From positions 659,649 to 723,648 of the forward strand of contig VZSE01013366.1 in assembly GCA_013398275.1 (NCBI GenBank): a stretch of DNA of 64,000 nt. The letters run 5' to 3'. Below the pieces are notes generated by a model that saw only the letters and a list, made by a program, of their open reading frames with translations, was not told where the DNA came from and did not search any database. The translations under genes and the position numbers were made by a program. Of the stretch, positions 11,511 to 24,390 are shown one piece after another; the stretch's first letter is position 1; the number at the start of each line of letters is the position of its first letter. This DNA is from Promerops cafer. Its lineage: Eukaryota > Chordata > Aves > Passeriformes > Nectariniidae.

Positions 11511-13938
11511 ACTACAGTGATAACAATAATATCCCAGTTTTTCTTCTCTTCCTTTCCTTTACACCTTTTTGCTGAGATATTTCACATTGAAAACCATTTA
11601 GCCATGCAAGAGGCTCTTCTGCCTTTCCAGCTTGACACCAGCAATGCTTGGGCATCATTTAGCCTGTGTTCAGTGCTGCTGAAGCTACAGCTGGAAATAA
11701 GTCTTTCACAAATTTCTTTAGTAACTCTTATGGAACGTTGGGGAAGGTGGCAGAGTGAAATTGGACAAGTTTAGAAGAGCTCCTTCAGCCCATATTATGT
11801 CTCTGTCCTTATGAAATAGCTATTAGAGCTGATGTGTTGACAGCTGTTGAGCTGAACTTGCTGGTAATTAGACATCTCTGCTCTAGTGGTGCCCCAAAAC
11901 ACACAAGGAGCTTCATTCCTTTTAGCAAATTATAGGAAAGGCAGCTTTTGGTGATTGCCAATTACCCTGGGCTCTTTGAGGTGTAATTATGTGACATTTC
12001 TGACTCATTGTCACATCTCATAGGATAAAAAAGTGGAAGGAGAGAAAGTGCTTACTACAGACTAGTGGTAGCACAAGATGACCTACAATTTTCACCTCTC
12101 AGGCTCCTGTCTGAGGCTGTAATACAGCTTTTTTCCCCCTTGAAGTCTGGGACTGCCTTTCTTACCTGCAGTGCCTTGCTCATTGATTTGAACAGTGTCC
12201 TGAGTCACACCTGTGTGACCCTACTGACCAGTCCTCCCCCACCAGAACCATCTGCATCCACTTTCTAGAAGGATCAAAAAGTGCCTTTTATTGCTTTAAG
12301 CACCAGGTAAAGGGATTTTGTTAGATGCTACAGCATCTTACACAGCCAGCTAGTCCCGCTCCTAGCTAGCCTCCAGCCATTCTCATGCTCGGGTTTGCTC
12401 AGGAAAAAGCCAGCAGGATTTTTTCTCTCTCCCATCCACCTTTCCAATGTGAGGGGTGTCCTTTTTCATGGCTCTACTCCCATGTTTTATACCTGTGAGG
12501 TGTGTTGTTTTATTTCTACTCAAATTCATGTTTCAGAATTTGGTGACTGGCAATTAACTGCAGAGATTTTTACCAGATTAAACACCCAGATTACAGCCAA
12601 GATCACTCAGCTAAATAGTCCTCAAACCAGTGTCAAGAAAGTGGCAAACCCACTCCAGCCCTCCCTGAGTGAACCCTTTGGAATGAAATGTTGGTCCAGG
12701 GTCTGGTAGACTGGTACCCAAATAATAAAACAGAGCAGAGATGTTATACTTGGAGAGAAATAAAACTCAGGCCCCTGGACAGCAGTGGATTACCACGACA
12801 GCTGAGCAGAGTTTCTCTAATGCAGCCCCTTGCAGCCTTAGCCATTAACTGAGGGATGGTGGAGGCATGAGATATTTTGGGACCACAGTAGGAAATCTCC
12901 TTTTTTGTTTCACTGAGATCATGGTGATACCAAATTATTTTCTTTCACTTTGACCCGGCGCAGTCTAAAGGAAGATATTTGGAATGCTCTTACATGGGCA
13001 AACAGGCAGAAAATTTCCAAGGAAACAACCCATAGAGAAAGTAATTTCTGTTCAGGCTGTGTCTATAAAGTCATTGCATAATTAGCTGGATTACTCTCCT
13101 AGGTTTGTTTTATTTCCTTACAGGAAGATAAATTGTCTAGTTATGCCACGAGGAGCCCCCTCATAACTCACATTAGCTGGGAAAGGCTTTAATTTCCCTC
13201 CTGGCTCCCTTAATGTTCACTGTCCTGCTTCTTTCCCACGTTACAGTGCAGTCATTAGTTCCCATAACTCTCCTCAGACTGGTGTCCTCGCTCATTTGCT
13301 TTGCTCTTGGCTTGTTTTCTGTGGCAGCACCCTCTGCAAAGGCTCAGCAATCCCCCTCCAGCAGCCAGGCAGCCACGAGAGCTGGTGGATTCCCACCTTT
13401 GCAAGTCCCTGGGCTCATCTGTCAGAGGCAGGGATGAGAGCAGGATTAAGTGTGTTGTGCAAATGCCTGAGCTGGGCTCCCCTCAGCTCTGCCCTGCTCA
13501 TTAAATATCAGACTAAACAGATGGTACTCATTTCACCAGGAGTGACAAAGGAGAGAGCTGTAATATTCCAGTATTTCCAAACCATTTTTGCCTTCCCTTC
13601 ATTCTTCTTTTTAGCTTTTGTTAGTATTAACGTTTAATTAGAACTAATTAGGTAGCTTCTCTCTTAAGTTTCTTTTCCTGGCACTTTCTAAATCCTTCAT
13701 TGTTTAGAAATTAAATATTTGTTCTCTTGGGGAGGTTACGAATTTTGAACAGTGTCAAAAATCAATTATAATTTTTCATCCTTAACATGACTTAAACATT
13801 GAAGACCAACCACAGCCTTCAGCTGTCAGGTTTATCTACCCTTTACATTCAAGGTGGCACCTGAGACACTGACTTCTACATTCAAATTGGAGGAGCCAGA
13901 ACTAAAAGTTTACTTCTTTGGATCCCTTTGAGGTTTAG
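11511..13938. other. single-copy non-coding sequence
   Basis: No repeat was recognised. The plus frames at 12395-12709 and 13296-13637 are the longest here, and neither shows a family motif or flanking splice signals that I could defend. Confidence 0.45.
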
Positions 13939-13998
13939 AACCAGATGGTCTTTTAACTCCCTTCCAACCTAAACAATTCTATGATTCTATGAGTCTGT
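13939..13998 (+). mobile_element. CR1 LINE, terminal 60-bp fragment
   Basis: Only the extreme 3' end is present: CCTTCCAACCTAAACAATTC followed by the tandem terminal octamer TATGATTCTATGAG. A piece this short is usually an extreme 5' truncation. Confidence 0.85.
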
Positions 13999-16900
13999 GT
14001 TAGGGTAAATAATTGAGAGAGGACCTGAGTTACTTGGTGTCCAGCCAGCATAAAATCTGGATTTAGAAAGTGCCAGTTCTAGAATGGGAAGGGTAAATGA
14101 TATTTACCATTTTCCTAATAGCTGTCTTTTAGTGTTTCCCCACACTCATTCACAGCTCAGCATGCTCCAGTTAGTGCTGAGGGAAGTGTAATGACAAACT
14201 GGTTGTTATTAGATTCTTCCTTGATGATGCTTCCTTGGTATCAGTACAGCAGCAACAGGGACAAATATGGCTCAGTGGGAGAGAGAAGGAAAATTGCCTT
14301 ACCCAGAACATGTTTGTGGTAATGCAGAATTCAAAGGTCTGGGAAAGTATTTCTCTTCCTCCTTTTGTCAAGGTAAAAATTGTTCTCTTTATTTGTGATG
14401 CTTCACTTAAATCATGCATGCATTAACATTTATCTTCTCTATTTATTTAAGAAAACAGGCTGCAGCTCACTGTTTAATACATTCAGGTTTTTTGTGTCAC
14501 AACCTGAGTTCTTGCTGGGCTTTTATCAGGGAGACATTTTACAGCACATGACAAAACCACAGATCCCACACAGCCAGAGCTTTTGTATCACCTAAATTGC
14601 CCAGATTGTTTTGTGTCACTTCTTTGTGTGATGTATTTGCCTTTAAGCAGCTAAAGACACAACTCCTGTTCAGTCTTCCCTGCAAAGCCAGAGTCCAGGG
14701 GCAATAATGCTCACGAGCCTGGGACCAAGCCTTCTTAGAAGGCTTTTTTAAAAACTGTTTCAACACCTCACTATTGCATAAGGATACCAGGAAAACCTCT
14801 TCTCACTTTTCCAACATGGTGACTGTTTTTTTAATCCATCAGAGGAAAAGTATGATTGACATCATATGAGAGAAAGCCGTGTGTGTGCATCTCCAATGTG
14901 TGACAGCTCATCTATCTGACTTCAATTTGAGTTGCTCTTCAGATTGCTCCATGTTTTGTCTTCACTGAAAACAATCTTGCTGGTTAGAATAAAGCACGTT
15001 TCTTTAAAACACCAGTTTAACTTTATTTTAGCACATGGAATAGCTGAAAATACTTTCACTTTTTACCACATTCAGAGTTTATTTCATATAGTTTTTCTCA
15101 TGTAGGTGGTTAAGGGTGGGTTATATTCTTTTAATGGGTACATAATTATATAATTATGTTCTGAAATGATGCAGCTGCAGTCATTTCTGTGACTTCATGT
15201 ACAGCAAAGAGCAGGATCTGAGCTAAGCCACGGGGAGTCAAAAAAAGGGAACTTCTTTAGGGCATTTAGGTTCTACAGAAAGAGGCAAATGGTGGTGTAT
15301 TTTACCCAGTACACAGTTGCTGCAGAAAGGTTTCCCTCCTCACGAAGGGAAATGCTTTTTATTGGTGTGAACTCTGGTGAGGGTAGAGTGAAGGGAAAAG
15401 GTTAGTAACTGAGGAGAGGGAAGAAACAGTAAATAGGAATGAGGGGATAAAAATGAGGTAATGAGGGAAGACACAGTCACAAGGAGCATGGGCTGAGCAG
15501 GATCAGAGGCTGGGCTGCGGTGCCACTAGGCCAGGCTTTGGGGACTGCCTGTTCAGGGGAATCCCAGCGCCCCAGCTGCCCTTGCCTGTGCTGAGCAAAG
15601 GACTTCACACAGACAGGAACATCAGCACAGGCTACAGAGCCAGCCCCAAGGGGAGCAGGGGAGGGAATGAATTTCACCTTTCAAGCAGATTTGGTTTACA
15701 CTGATCCTGAGGGCTTGGCCTCTCAGCCCTAACACTGCCTGCCCATGAGCTGGGTGTTCCAGCAGTCCTGGGTGGCTCTGCCTCAAGGACAGAGCAGTGG
15801 CAGGTCCACACCCCGTCCCCACAGGCTGTGCAGGTGGGCGTGGAAGGAGTTACAGCTGACTCAGGTGAGCGCTGTCAGAACTAACAGTTCTGCACTACCT
15901 AAGGCAATGTACCCCAGTGCTTTGAGCAGCTATCAAATGCATAAGATTTATTCTCTTTGTCATTTTCTGTAAGCAGCAAGATATTTATGTGAAAGAAATG
16001 GAAAAGGCCTCTCTGTGAGCAAATTTTTTAAAAATGTTGTGACATCATTTTAAAAAACGTTCTCATGGTTTGTTTTCTACAAAAACAAAAAATAGCAAGT
16101 CACAGCACTTGGCAACTCCTGGCTGTCAGGGTCTGGTGACGCCAGCAGAAGCTGCAGCAGATGGAGAGTTGCAAACATTTCTGGAAGCTTGGACGGACGG
16201 ATTTGCTGGAGCTTGAGAAAGCAGCACTGTAAAAATGCTTCTACATCCTCAAGTGTGAGCTTTCTTAATAAATAACACTTTCAGGGGAAAAGAAGTTGGG
16301 ATGTGACAGTGCTTTTGGGAGCAAGCCAGCTCTCTATCCAGCAAGCTGCTCTGTGGAATGTGGCTCTCTGCGAAGCAGATGCAAAGGCAGCAGAAAAAGT
16401 CAATTTGCTTACAGTGAAGGGAAGGAGGGTGTTTGCTTGTTCTCTTGCTTTGGGAATCATAATCGTCATGAAACGTGGAGTCTGGAGCTGGATAAGCATC
16501 AGGAATGACAAACCTGAGGAAACAGAAGCAGAGTGGTTGGGTGAGAGGCACCAGCTTATTCAAGAAAGGTGCATTTTTTGCCCCTTCAATACCACTGCCC
16601 TTTGCTGGTGAATTCAGGGGTATCACAGGGGCCTCACTGTACCAACGCTTGTCAAGGTGTAACCACAGACCCCTGCTGCCTCGGGTGGCACTGAAGGGTG
16701 ACATGAATGTTGACAAATTACCACGTAAAAGCCTGAGAAGTCTCTAGAAAGCAATCCTGTTTGAGGCGTTCCTCTAGTGCCATCCTGACTTCCTGGAAAG
16801 GTGACTGTCACATCTGTGAGATTAGAAATATGATGAATGTGTCACAGAGAGCAGAATGAAGAGTTTGATGTTACTTTAACAAAAGCACCCAAAATATGCA

Positions 16901-18721
16901 GGATTTACAGACAATTCTCTCTGGAAACCCTTCTCTGAGCATGTAACATGACTCTGCTCTGTAGACCCACAAAGAGCAAACCCCAAAAATCTAGGTGATT
17001 TTTGGAGTTGCTGGGGGTGACTTGCTGGTCTGGAAGGGGTCATGATGCAGGACTAAGGGAGCTGGACAGGTCAGACCACTGGATCTGCAGCATTCCGTGA
17101 AGAGTCCTCTATCCCCAGGAAGCACAGAGGTCCCTCAGTCCTGCAGTTTGGCAGTAGAAACAACGAGCAGAAAGTGCTGAGACTCAACCACTCCGGGAAT
17201 CCGTGAGATCCTCCCTGGATTCATCGTCAGTGGCTGATGGCACCAGTACAAGAGAATTTCTGTAATATATGCATGGGTACTAGGCTGGTTGTCTCCTGTG
17301 CTGTGCAGTCTCCTGATTCATCTTTTGAGGAACATAAATCAGTGAAAAGACAGAGTAAAACAATTAGAGGAAGGTAAATCAGAGCTGAGAAATACCTAAT
17401 TTTTCAGTGATGCCCTGATGACGTGACGGAAGCCCTTAAAACTCCATCATTAATGAAGCTTTTCTCCTACATCCAGGCTCTTTGTTTCTCCGTGTCTGGA
17501 ACAGGTGGTTTTAAAATGCAGCAAAATTTGTCTCCCCCTTTCCTCCATATCCTAATTTCCACACTCAGCAGGGTTCTGACTCCATGAGGAAAGTGGAATT
17601 CCTTGTGCTGCTTACTCAGCCAGCAGTTACAGAGGCTGTGTGAGGATACACAGACTTAGCCAGTCACTGCTTTCTCTTCCAGGGTCCAGTCATAGTAATT
17701 TATTTCTTTTTATGTGTATTTTGGTGTTATTGCCTGAAACTTGTTATGGAGTTGAAATTCAACTGAATAAATGAAATACTTGCATCATCATTATTAAAGG
17801 CAATTATTGCTGCTTATGCAAAGTTGCTGTTTGTTTTCTGTTGGAAAATTTCTCCATGGTGTTGTCATAAAATAAGCCATGATCCCACGTGTGTTTCAGT
17901 TCCCACAGGCACCAGTGACAATGGGCAAAGCTTTGCTGGTTGGGTGCTCCTGTTCCTGGAGCCACTCTGGAAAAGAGAATTTGTAGAGAACCAAGGAACC
18001 AGACCCAGGTCCTGGGGAGAGCCAGGAATAATCCTCCTTTTGTAAGGTTAGTTTTATCCCAGGGCAGGGAAGGCCAGCCCTGATGTGGGTAAATGTCTGA
18101 GTCCACCCGGGGGGAATATGGACATATTAGTGAGCACAGAACTCGTTTATTTTAATTCTCTCTAGATGTATTGATGGGAGTCTTGTTACTGAACTGTTAC
18201 ATCAATCTGTATTGCAGAGAAGAAGAAATAATTATGTGCTTTAAAGAAACCTGCATATAGAACCAATATCTATGTACATATATAATGTACACATGCTGCC
18301 TTTTCATTCACTTGGAAAGATTAGTCCCTTTTTACTGAAGGAAATAAAGGGTTAGGCATGATCTGTCATGAGCTGCTGTAGGTGAATAGGATTGTGGTCC
18401 TCCTGTGGAGGAGCAGTGAAGGACTTGACAGCTCATTATTACAGATTTGTGCTAGCACTGGCCGGGGTGGGTAGGGCTTGATTGGATCTGGAAGCAGAAA
18501 CGCTGTAGGTGAGCTGGCTTGATGTGTCAGAGCCACAGTGCTGGGGCACTGACAGTGAATTTTGCTGCCAGGACTTGTGGCTCCTCCGGCCTTTCTCTCC
18601 CGTTCTAAACTCGTTAATGGGTGCCAGTGAAAGGCAGAGTGCTGGGGGAGGGCTGTGCTGTGATTCACCCTGAGTGAAGTTTGGGTCAGTGACCTGGGGG
18701 AGGCAAGGAAGTGAATGTTGC
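13999..18721. other. single-copy non-coding sequence
   Basis: About 4.7 kb with no recognised repeat. The region 15480-15860 is locally GC-rich but has no CpG-island character that I can judge by eye. In 16249-16716 both strands are open for 80-155 codons. Because all the readings are equally open and none is protein-like, this looks like a stop-poor composition effect. The interval contains the palindrome listed separately. Confidence 0.45.
15140..15159. repeat. perfect 20-bp AT palindrome
   Basis: ACATAATTATATAATTATGT is an exact inverted repeat with no spacer. It contains two TAATTA cores, the kind of site bound by homeodomain proteins. No other evidence of regulation is visible. Confidence 0.65.
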
Positions 18722-18890
18722 AAATGACAACAAACTGGAGGGCTGGAGGGGTTTTGCATCCTTGAAGGTTCTCAGGAGCTGAGTGGATAAAGCCCTGAGC
18801 AGCCTCGTCTTGCCTCGGAGGTGGCCTTGCCTCAAGCAGGAGCTTGGACTGGGTCCTCCCCAGGTCCCTCCCAGCTTCAACCCTCCTGTG
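18722..18890 (+). mobile_element. CR1 LINE fragment, divergent
   Basis: Read in reverse, the segment shows the CR1 3' pattern of GGGAGGGACC, a 'CCCAGTCCAAGCTCC' block, GGCTGCTCAGGGC and GAACCTTCAAGGATG. The element therefore lies on the plus strand with its 3' side near 18890. It is diverged and its ends are approximate. It explains why the 187-codon minus frame over 18366-18929 should not be taken as a gene. Confidence 0.65.
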
Positions 18891-19111
18891 AGCCTGTGTC
18901 TCCAGGTGCAGAGCTCCTGCCTCTTTCAAAAGCCACTACAAATTTCAGCTGTTCTCCCAGGGGTTGGTGCTCTTGTAAGAAGAGTAGCAGAGTGGCCTTT
19001 GGTGCTGAAATCGGGAGTGAGTTGTAAAGAAGGAGCACTGGAGGCTTTGTTTGTCTGACATGGAAAGCCAAGGCATAGCATTTAAAAAAGGAGGCTCCCC
19101 AGGAGACAGGC

Positions 19112-19531
19112 TGAAGCCCGCGAGAAACGATGCTCACTTTTAAAATTTTAAAGTTTTATTACAACAAAGGACTAAATAAGGGAAAAGTTCAGCGCTGGGA
19201 GCCTCCGTGCCAGCCTCCGTGCAAGCCACATGCTCGGGTACAAAATGGATGTTCTGCCTTTTATATCTTCAGCCCCTCCCCAGGTCTTGTCACTGGACTC
19301 TTCTTTCGCTGTTCAGTGGTGGAGATCACTTTCTTACATCTTGATTGGAGGTCTGGAGTTGCCAAAGTAACAAGCTGGCCCTCTCAAATGTCCCTGTACT
19401 GAGAGCATCCGGTAATAACAATTTGTGGGTGAGGGGAGATATAATTATCATTCACAAAACCTCTCTTAACATATACATAATATTCACCCCCTAACTGTAA
19501 GGGCCAACTATCACATTACTCATCTATAACA
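19112..19531 (-). mobile_element. ERV long terminal repeat, minus strand
   Basis: On the minus strand the element begins TGTTATAGATGAG (the right end, 19531). It has a TATA box reading GATATAAAAGG (complement of about 19257-19267) and an AATAAA polyadenylation signal (complement of 19154-19159), about 100 bp apart. This is the U3-R-U5 order of a retroviral LTR. The U5 end lies between 19112 and 19131. With the end at 19131, the flanks are AACGA on the left and AACCA on the right, a possible target duplication with one mismatch. No internal retroviral sequence follows, so it is probably a solo LTR. It resembles LTRs I recall from passerine genomes. Confidence 0.75.
19257..19267 (-). promoter_or_regulatory. 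LTR TATA box
   Basis: On the minus strand this reads GATATAAAAGG, in the position expected of a U3 core promoter. It lies about 100 bp upstream of the AATAAA at 19159-19154. It would have driven transcription leftwards. Whether it is active is unknown. Confidence 0.55.
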
Positions 19532-19883
19532 AACCAAAATATGCCTGGGTCCTTGACAGGCACCTTTCACACTCTCATCCGAAGCTGGCAGGGCTAAGAT
19601 GGCATTTTTTATTTTGGCCAGATTTATGTTCCCACAGTCACAAGCTTTTCTTAGAGAAGTTTCTGCTTCCTGCCCTCTGGGGTCTGTAGCTGCATTTCTG
19701 ATGCATAGTGTCTCCAAACCCCATCATGGTGCAAGATTGTGAAGAGGTTTAGAGAAAATTACTGCAGCCTTGCTCTTGAGAGTTTCAAAGACAGAGTTTG
19801 AGAAGCAGCAGGACCAAGACAGCAGGAGGAATGAGAGTCAGATTCAGCACACCAACATTTGATAGAGAAAAATATGTTTGTTG
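19532..19883. other. short single-copy stretch between LTR and CR1
   Basis: About 350 bp. I see neither a primer-binding site nor a gag-like frame belonging to the neighbouring LTR, and nothing else is recognised. Confidence 0.45.
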
Positions 19884-20324
19884 TCCAGGGAAGGGAACGG
19901 AGCTGGGAAGGGGCTGGAGCCCCAGGAGTGGCTGAGGGAGCTGGGAAAGGGGCTCAGCCTGGAGAAAAGGAGGCTCAGGGGGAGCCTTCTGGCTCTGCAC
20001 AACTCCCTGACAGGAGGGGACAGCCAGGGGGGGTCGGGCTCTGCTGCCAGGGAACAGGGACAGGACAAGGGCAAACGGCCTCAAGCTGTGCCAGGGGAGG
20101 CTCAGGTTGGACAGCAGGAGGGATTTCTCCATGGAAAGGGTGCTCAGGCCTTGGCAGGGGCTGCCCAGGGAGGTTTGGAGTCCCCATCCCTGGAGGTGTC
20201 CAAGGAAGGGCTGGACGTGGCACTCAGTGCTCTGGGCTGGGGACAAGGTGGGCATCGGGCACAGCTTGGACTTTGTGATCCTGGAGGGATTTTCCAGCCT
20301 CAGTGATTCTGGGATTCTGTGATT
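19884..20324 (+). mobile_element. CR1 LINE, young 3' end copy of about 440 bp
   Basis: This keeps the end of the CR1 ORF2 (GCTCAGCCTGGAGAAAAGG, then CAGGTTGGACAGCAGGAGGG) and a complete 3' UTR ending GATTCTGGGATTCTGTGATT. It is nearly the same as 60058-60503, with roughly twenty differences by eye over 440 bp. The two are thus recent members of one subfamily. The overlapping frames of about 140-155 codons on both strands come from the GC-rich repeat. Confidence 0.95.
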
Positions 20325-20948
20325 TAACCTAAGACTTGGAAATCCATGGCGTGTGAACCTTGCAACTGTCTCGTAATTCTGTTATTTCATTTGATAACTT
20401 GTCTGGCTTTTTCTAAGGAGTTTTTCTAATTAAGATCCAGCCTCTGGCTGCTTTAACTTCTCTTCTAGTTTCTTGTTCTCTTAGGCAGTCTTGTTTTTAT
20501 TGGATGTTTTCTAAATGTGCAGGTGGTATCTAGTGGTAGGCAGTGGGTTAGAACAGCAGCAAGATCTCAGTTGCTGGTTTAGTTCTAAAATACTCAGTTT
20601 ACAGACATTCTTCAAGGACAGAGAGGAGCTGCACTGCCTTGGTTTTGAGCAACAAACATAATGCACTCTGTCCTCAGAACTTCAGCTGATGTGAATCCCT
20701 GATATTTATCAGGTGTTTACATTATTGCTCTCAAATGGGTTCTTTCCAAGACAAAGGAGCTGCAACCTGGACAAGGCCAGAGCTCCCCTGACCTGTCTCA
20801 AATGGCAGCTGATTGTAGGGTCTGCAGAGGGATACTGGGAAAATCTCTGATGCACGGATCTGGGAAAACATCTGCCTGGGGGCTGCTGGCTTCTGCTCTG
20901 AAAAGGGAGTGAATTATTAGACTAATGCAAAGAGAGCTTGTGAAACGT
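20325..20948. other. single-copy non-coding sequence
   Basis: I see no repeat or coding feature in these 620 bp. Confidence 0.45.
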
Positions 20949-21212
20949 GGAATTGCAGAGTCATTAAAGCTGTAAAAGATCTCCAAGATCATAAAGTCCA
21001 AACAGCACCATCACCCTGTTCACCACTAACCCATGTCCCTAGGTGCCACATCCACAAGTTTTTTGGACACTTCAAGAGATGGTGACACCACCACTGCCTT
21101 GGGCAGCCTGTGACAATGACTTACAACCCTTTCCAAGAAGAAATTCATCCTGATATCCAACCTCAACCTCCCCTGGCACGGATTGAGGCCATTTCCTTTT
21201 GTTGAACAGGAG
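20949..21212 (-). mobile_element. CR1 LINE, older subfamily, 3' end
   Basis: In plus orientation it reads GAGTCATTAAAGCTG, AAGATCTCCAAGATCATAAA, GTCCCTAGGTGCCACATCC, GGGCAGCCTGTGACAATGA and GAGGCCATTTCCTTTTG. This is a CR1 on the minus strand from a subfamily different from most others here, and it is markedly diverged. Confidence 0.85.
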
Positions 21213-21586
21213 TGGCCTGGGACTGAGCCCTGGGGTCACCACTGCTGGCCAGCTGGGAAACAGAGCACAAAAAACCTCTCAAGGCTTGGGTATGTGTTCA
21301 GGTTTGTCTTGAGTCACCATAAAGGCTTTGAGTCCACTTATATGAATGTTAAAAATATTTTTTTCCTGTTCCTGGTGAATTTGCACTGAACGGACTCCAT
21401 TGACAAATGTGTTCTTCCTTAGCTGTTGCATTGCTTTTGGTGGATACAAACAAGTTGTCCCCTATGACTGTGTAGATTTTTATGTCACTTGAAGGGTTTG
21501 CTCTCCATGACTCTTCTATGCTGCCTTTTGCTGTGCTGTTAATGTGTCTGCACTGCCCTTGGGATGAGGGAACAGAGCACATGTTC
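21213..21586. other. single-copy sequence between two CR1 copies
   Basis: The first 50 bp (CTGAGCCCTGGGGTCACCAC) might be further degraded CR1. The rest is unrecognised. Confidence 0.35.
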
Positions 21587-21714
21587 CATAGAAACACTGA
21601 ATCCCAGAGTGTTTTGGGTGGAAAGGGACCTTAAGCTCATCTTGTTCCAATCCCCCTGCTTTGGGCAGGGACACCTTCCACTATCCCAGGTAGCTTCAAC
21701 CTGGCCTTGGCTTA
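21587..21714 (-). mobile_element. CR1 LINE, 3' end fragment
   Basis: It opens with CATAGAAACACTGAATCCC and GGGTGGAAAGGGACCTTAAG, then GGGCAGGGACACCTTCCAC, and is truncated at CTGGCCTTGGCTT. Confidence 0.88.
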
Positions 21715-24390
21715 ATGGAGTTTTGAAGAAATTGATTTCCTGGTTTATATGGAAATTTCAGTCACATCTTAAAGAGCTGTGACAAGCATCAGCACTGTGT
21801 GTTCATGCATAGATGGAGTAGACCAAGAGAACTTTCAGAAGATGCCCTCTTTATTTATTTTATACTCAACTGCAGTGAGCAATCACCTGATTTTTCTCTT
21901 GTTCAGTACTTTGTCTGTTTCATATAGAGCATGGTGGTTGCTTTTCAAATGTAACAAATTCACAAGCAATTAGGGCAAAGACATATCAGTGGAAACAATG
22001 TTTTCCTGGGGTAAAAACCAGTTACAGGGCAACCCAAAAACCACCAGAGAGTGGGAAGTGTTGAGAGCATGATTTTCGAATGCTCTTCTCCAAACTATTA
22101 TAAAATCTGATTTATTTCAGCTGCTGAGCGTGGCAGGACTGTCTGCAAGTGGCAGAACTGCAAGCAAAACAAGCTTCTAAAAATGCTGATTTTAGTTGCA
22201 CGCAGTAATTAGGAGAACAGTGAACTCTTGAGCAGAAAACAAAGCCTGGCACATCCATCATTTCCCACCTCTTTGGTGAGGTGCTAATGAGGTTTGAACA
22301 CTACACAGGTCTGGATGTGGCCTCTGCACTCAGCCAGACAAACACTTCAGGAGTGTTTATACAGTGGCTACTTTGATTGTCTGCAATATCAGTTACTCCT
22401 TTAATAATGCAGCTTTATGTTTACTGTGCTGAAGAGCAAACCTGCTTCTGCATGCAGAATCTTCCCTCTTGCTGCCTTTCCTGCCAGCAGGCCATCTTAC
22501 CTGGAGCTGCTACACCACCGACCACCTGCTGTGGGCTGTGGAGCTGTTTTCTTAATTGCAACAAAATCATTTACGCCAAATAATACCACATTTCAACAGC
22601 ATAATTTAATTTGCAGCTGTTCATTATATTTCCATTACCCTTCAGCTCTTGCACCCTCCCAGGGAAGGACCCATGAGTAGCAGGTGAGATAGTTTCCTGG
22701 AGGGATAAAATTGCACTCCACAGAGCCCAGTGCCAGCTCTTTCCTGTGGCAGAATTCTGGCATAATTACATTCCTTGCGTATCACTTGTGTCATGCTGAA
22801 AAATAATAATAGTGCAGGTTTTCTTCCCAGACTTTCAAATTTAGATTACAGTCTCTTGCTATTCTAACTTAATCATGTTCTATTATCAAAAATAGAGGGT
22901 TTTAAGATGCATTACACATGCTGTTTAAGTTTGAACATTGGAGCTTTTATCTTAAAACCTGTACTGAATTGTGCACTACATTAATAGATGCCAAAGCTAG
23001 AGGAAATTCAGGCTGCCTCACAATTATTCTCTAATGAACACAGTAATGAAACTTGTGAGCATTTGGCTTTTTGTAGTACTTTGAATTTAATGTATATGGT
23101 TTAAGGCATTTACTCCATTATGACTTAAGGTATTAGCAAGCAGAATACAGTTTATTAACCATTCTACTGTTTGTCTGGAAGTATTTATAGTAAACTTTTA
23201 CAATTAATCAAAAGCAGACATTGTAAAAACAAAAATCTGATTTATTGCCAAGCTCATAAATGTCAAGTGTACTGTTATGCAGGCTTTGTATTACTTCAGT
23301 TGCAACTTTAAAGAACGTTTTAAGTGATTGGAAAAAGGAAGTTTATTAAAGGCTCAGCAGGTCTTCTCTGCACTCTGCTGTTATTAATGTAAATCATTGC
23401 ATCGTGTGATAGAGGAACAACATGGCAGGAGAAGTTTTTAATCAGGTTTTCTCTGTGACTACCAGTACCTCCAGGAAGAACTTAAAACACAGACCACTGT
23501 GTTTCCTCTAGCAAACAAATGCAAGGAGATCTCAGAAGAGAGAAAGGAAGGTGCAAACCAGCCAAGGTGGCTTTAATTGCTGAAGTTTTCTTTGGGTCAC
23601 AGCTTAGCAGACTGTGATGTTTGTAAGAAAATTCAACACTCTCAACTCTTTGCCAGAGTCTATAGGTGGCTTTATCTTCAGTCCAGGATACTGTGCTTGA
23701 GGCAAAGCTGACTCGGGTGCCTTTCTTGGACAGCACTATTGCATCCCATTAGCTACCAACCTAGGGAAAAGTCTACTGGGAAAGTGAAATCATTTCGGTG
23801 CATGATCTGAACTTGGATTCTGGGTGGTGGGTGTTGGTTACTGCTGCCATGGGGGGTACACACCTGGGGGGCACTCAAACACAGCCACAGCAGGGAAGGC
23901 CCTGGCTCTGCCTCAGCTTCTCCCTGGTTCATTTTAATGTTTGATAAATGTGGGTGAGGGCTGGCGTCTGCTTTACAAACTGCTTTGGCACTGGTGGGTT
24001 AAAAATGTCACAGGATAAAAGGACATTGGTTTCTTGTTAGTATGAGCTTAATGAAGTGATACAGAAAACAGCAGAAAGAAGGGAACAAGTTTTCCTCTGT
24101 TTTTGTGGTTGTGACTTAAACAGGGATGATCAGTGATGGATATAGGATAGGGAAGTACTGCAACAGATCCTCTCTAGATGTTTTGAAAACATCCCTGGAA
24201 CTCTCTAAACTCCAGTTGTCTGAGAGTTGTGTACAGAGGCTCCTCTTTTAAAGTCAAGTGTGGATTGATGAGTCCTTGAGGTTGGTTTTAGTCCAGCTGT
24301 CGCATGAAATAGAAAGGTAAGAAGGTAAGCTAAGATAGATAGCTAAGGAAGAAAGAAGAAACATTTAGAATAAAGACAAAGCTATAATAT
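21715..24390. other. single-copy sequence with a possible conserved non-coding block
   Basis: No repeat was recognised. The part 22840-23430 is even in composition, AT-rich, CpG-poor, and dotted with TTTATT/TAATTA-type cores but no frame. That character is common in conserved vertebrate enhancers but does not prove one. A purine-rich tract runs from 24308 to 24385. Confidence 0.4.

Noticed and set aside
16249..16716. 155-codon minus frame with open plus frames opposite
   Set aside because: All phases are similarly open, no signal peptide or motif is present, and no splice context supports an exon.
18366..18929. 187-codon open frame on the minus strand
   Set aside because: Its central part is antisense to a plus-strand CR1 (18722-18890), and the rest has no protein-like features.
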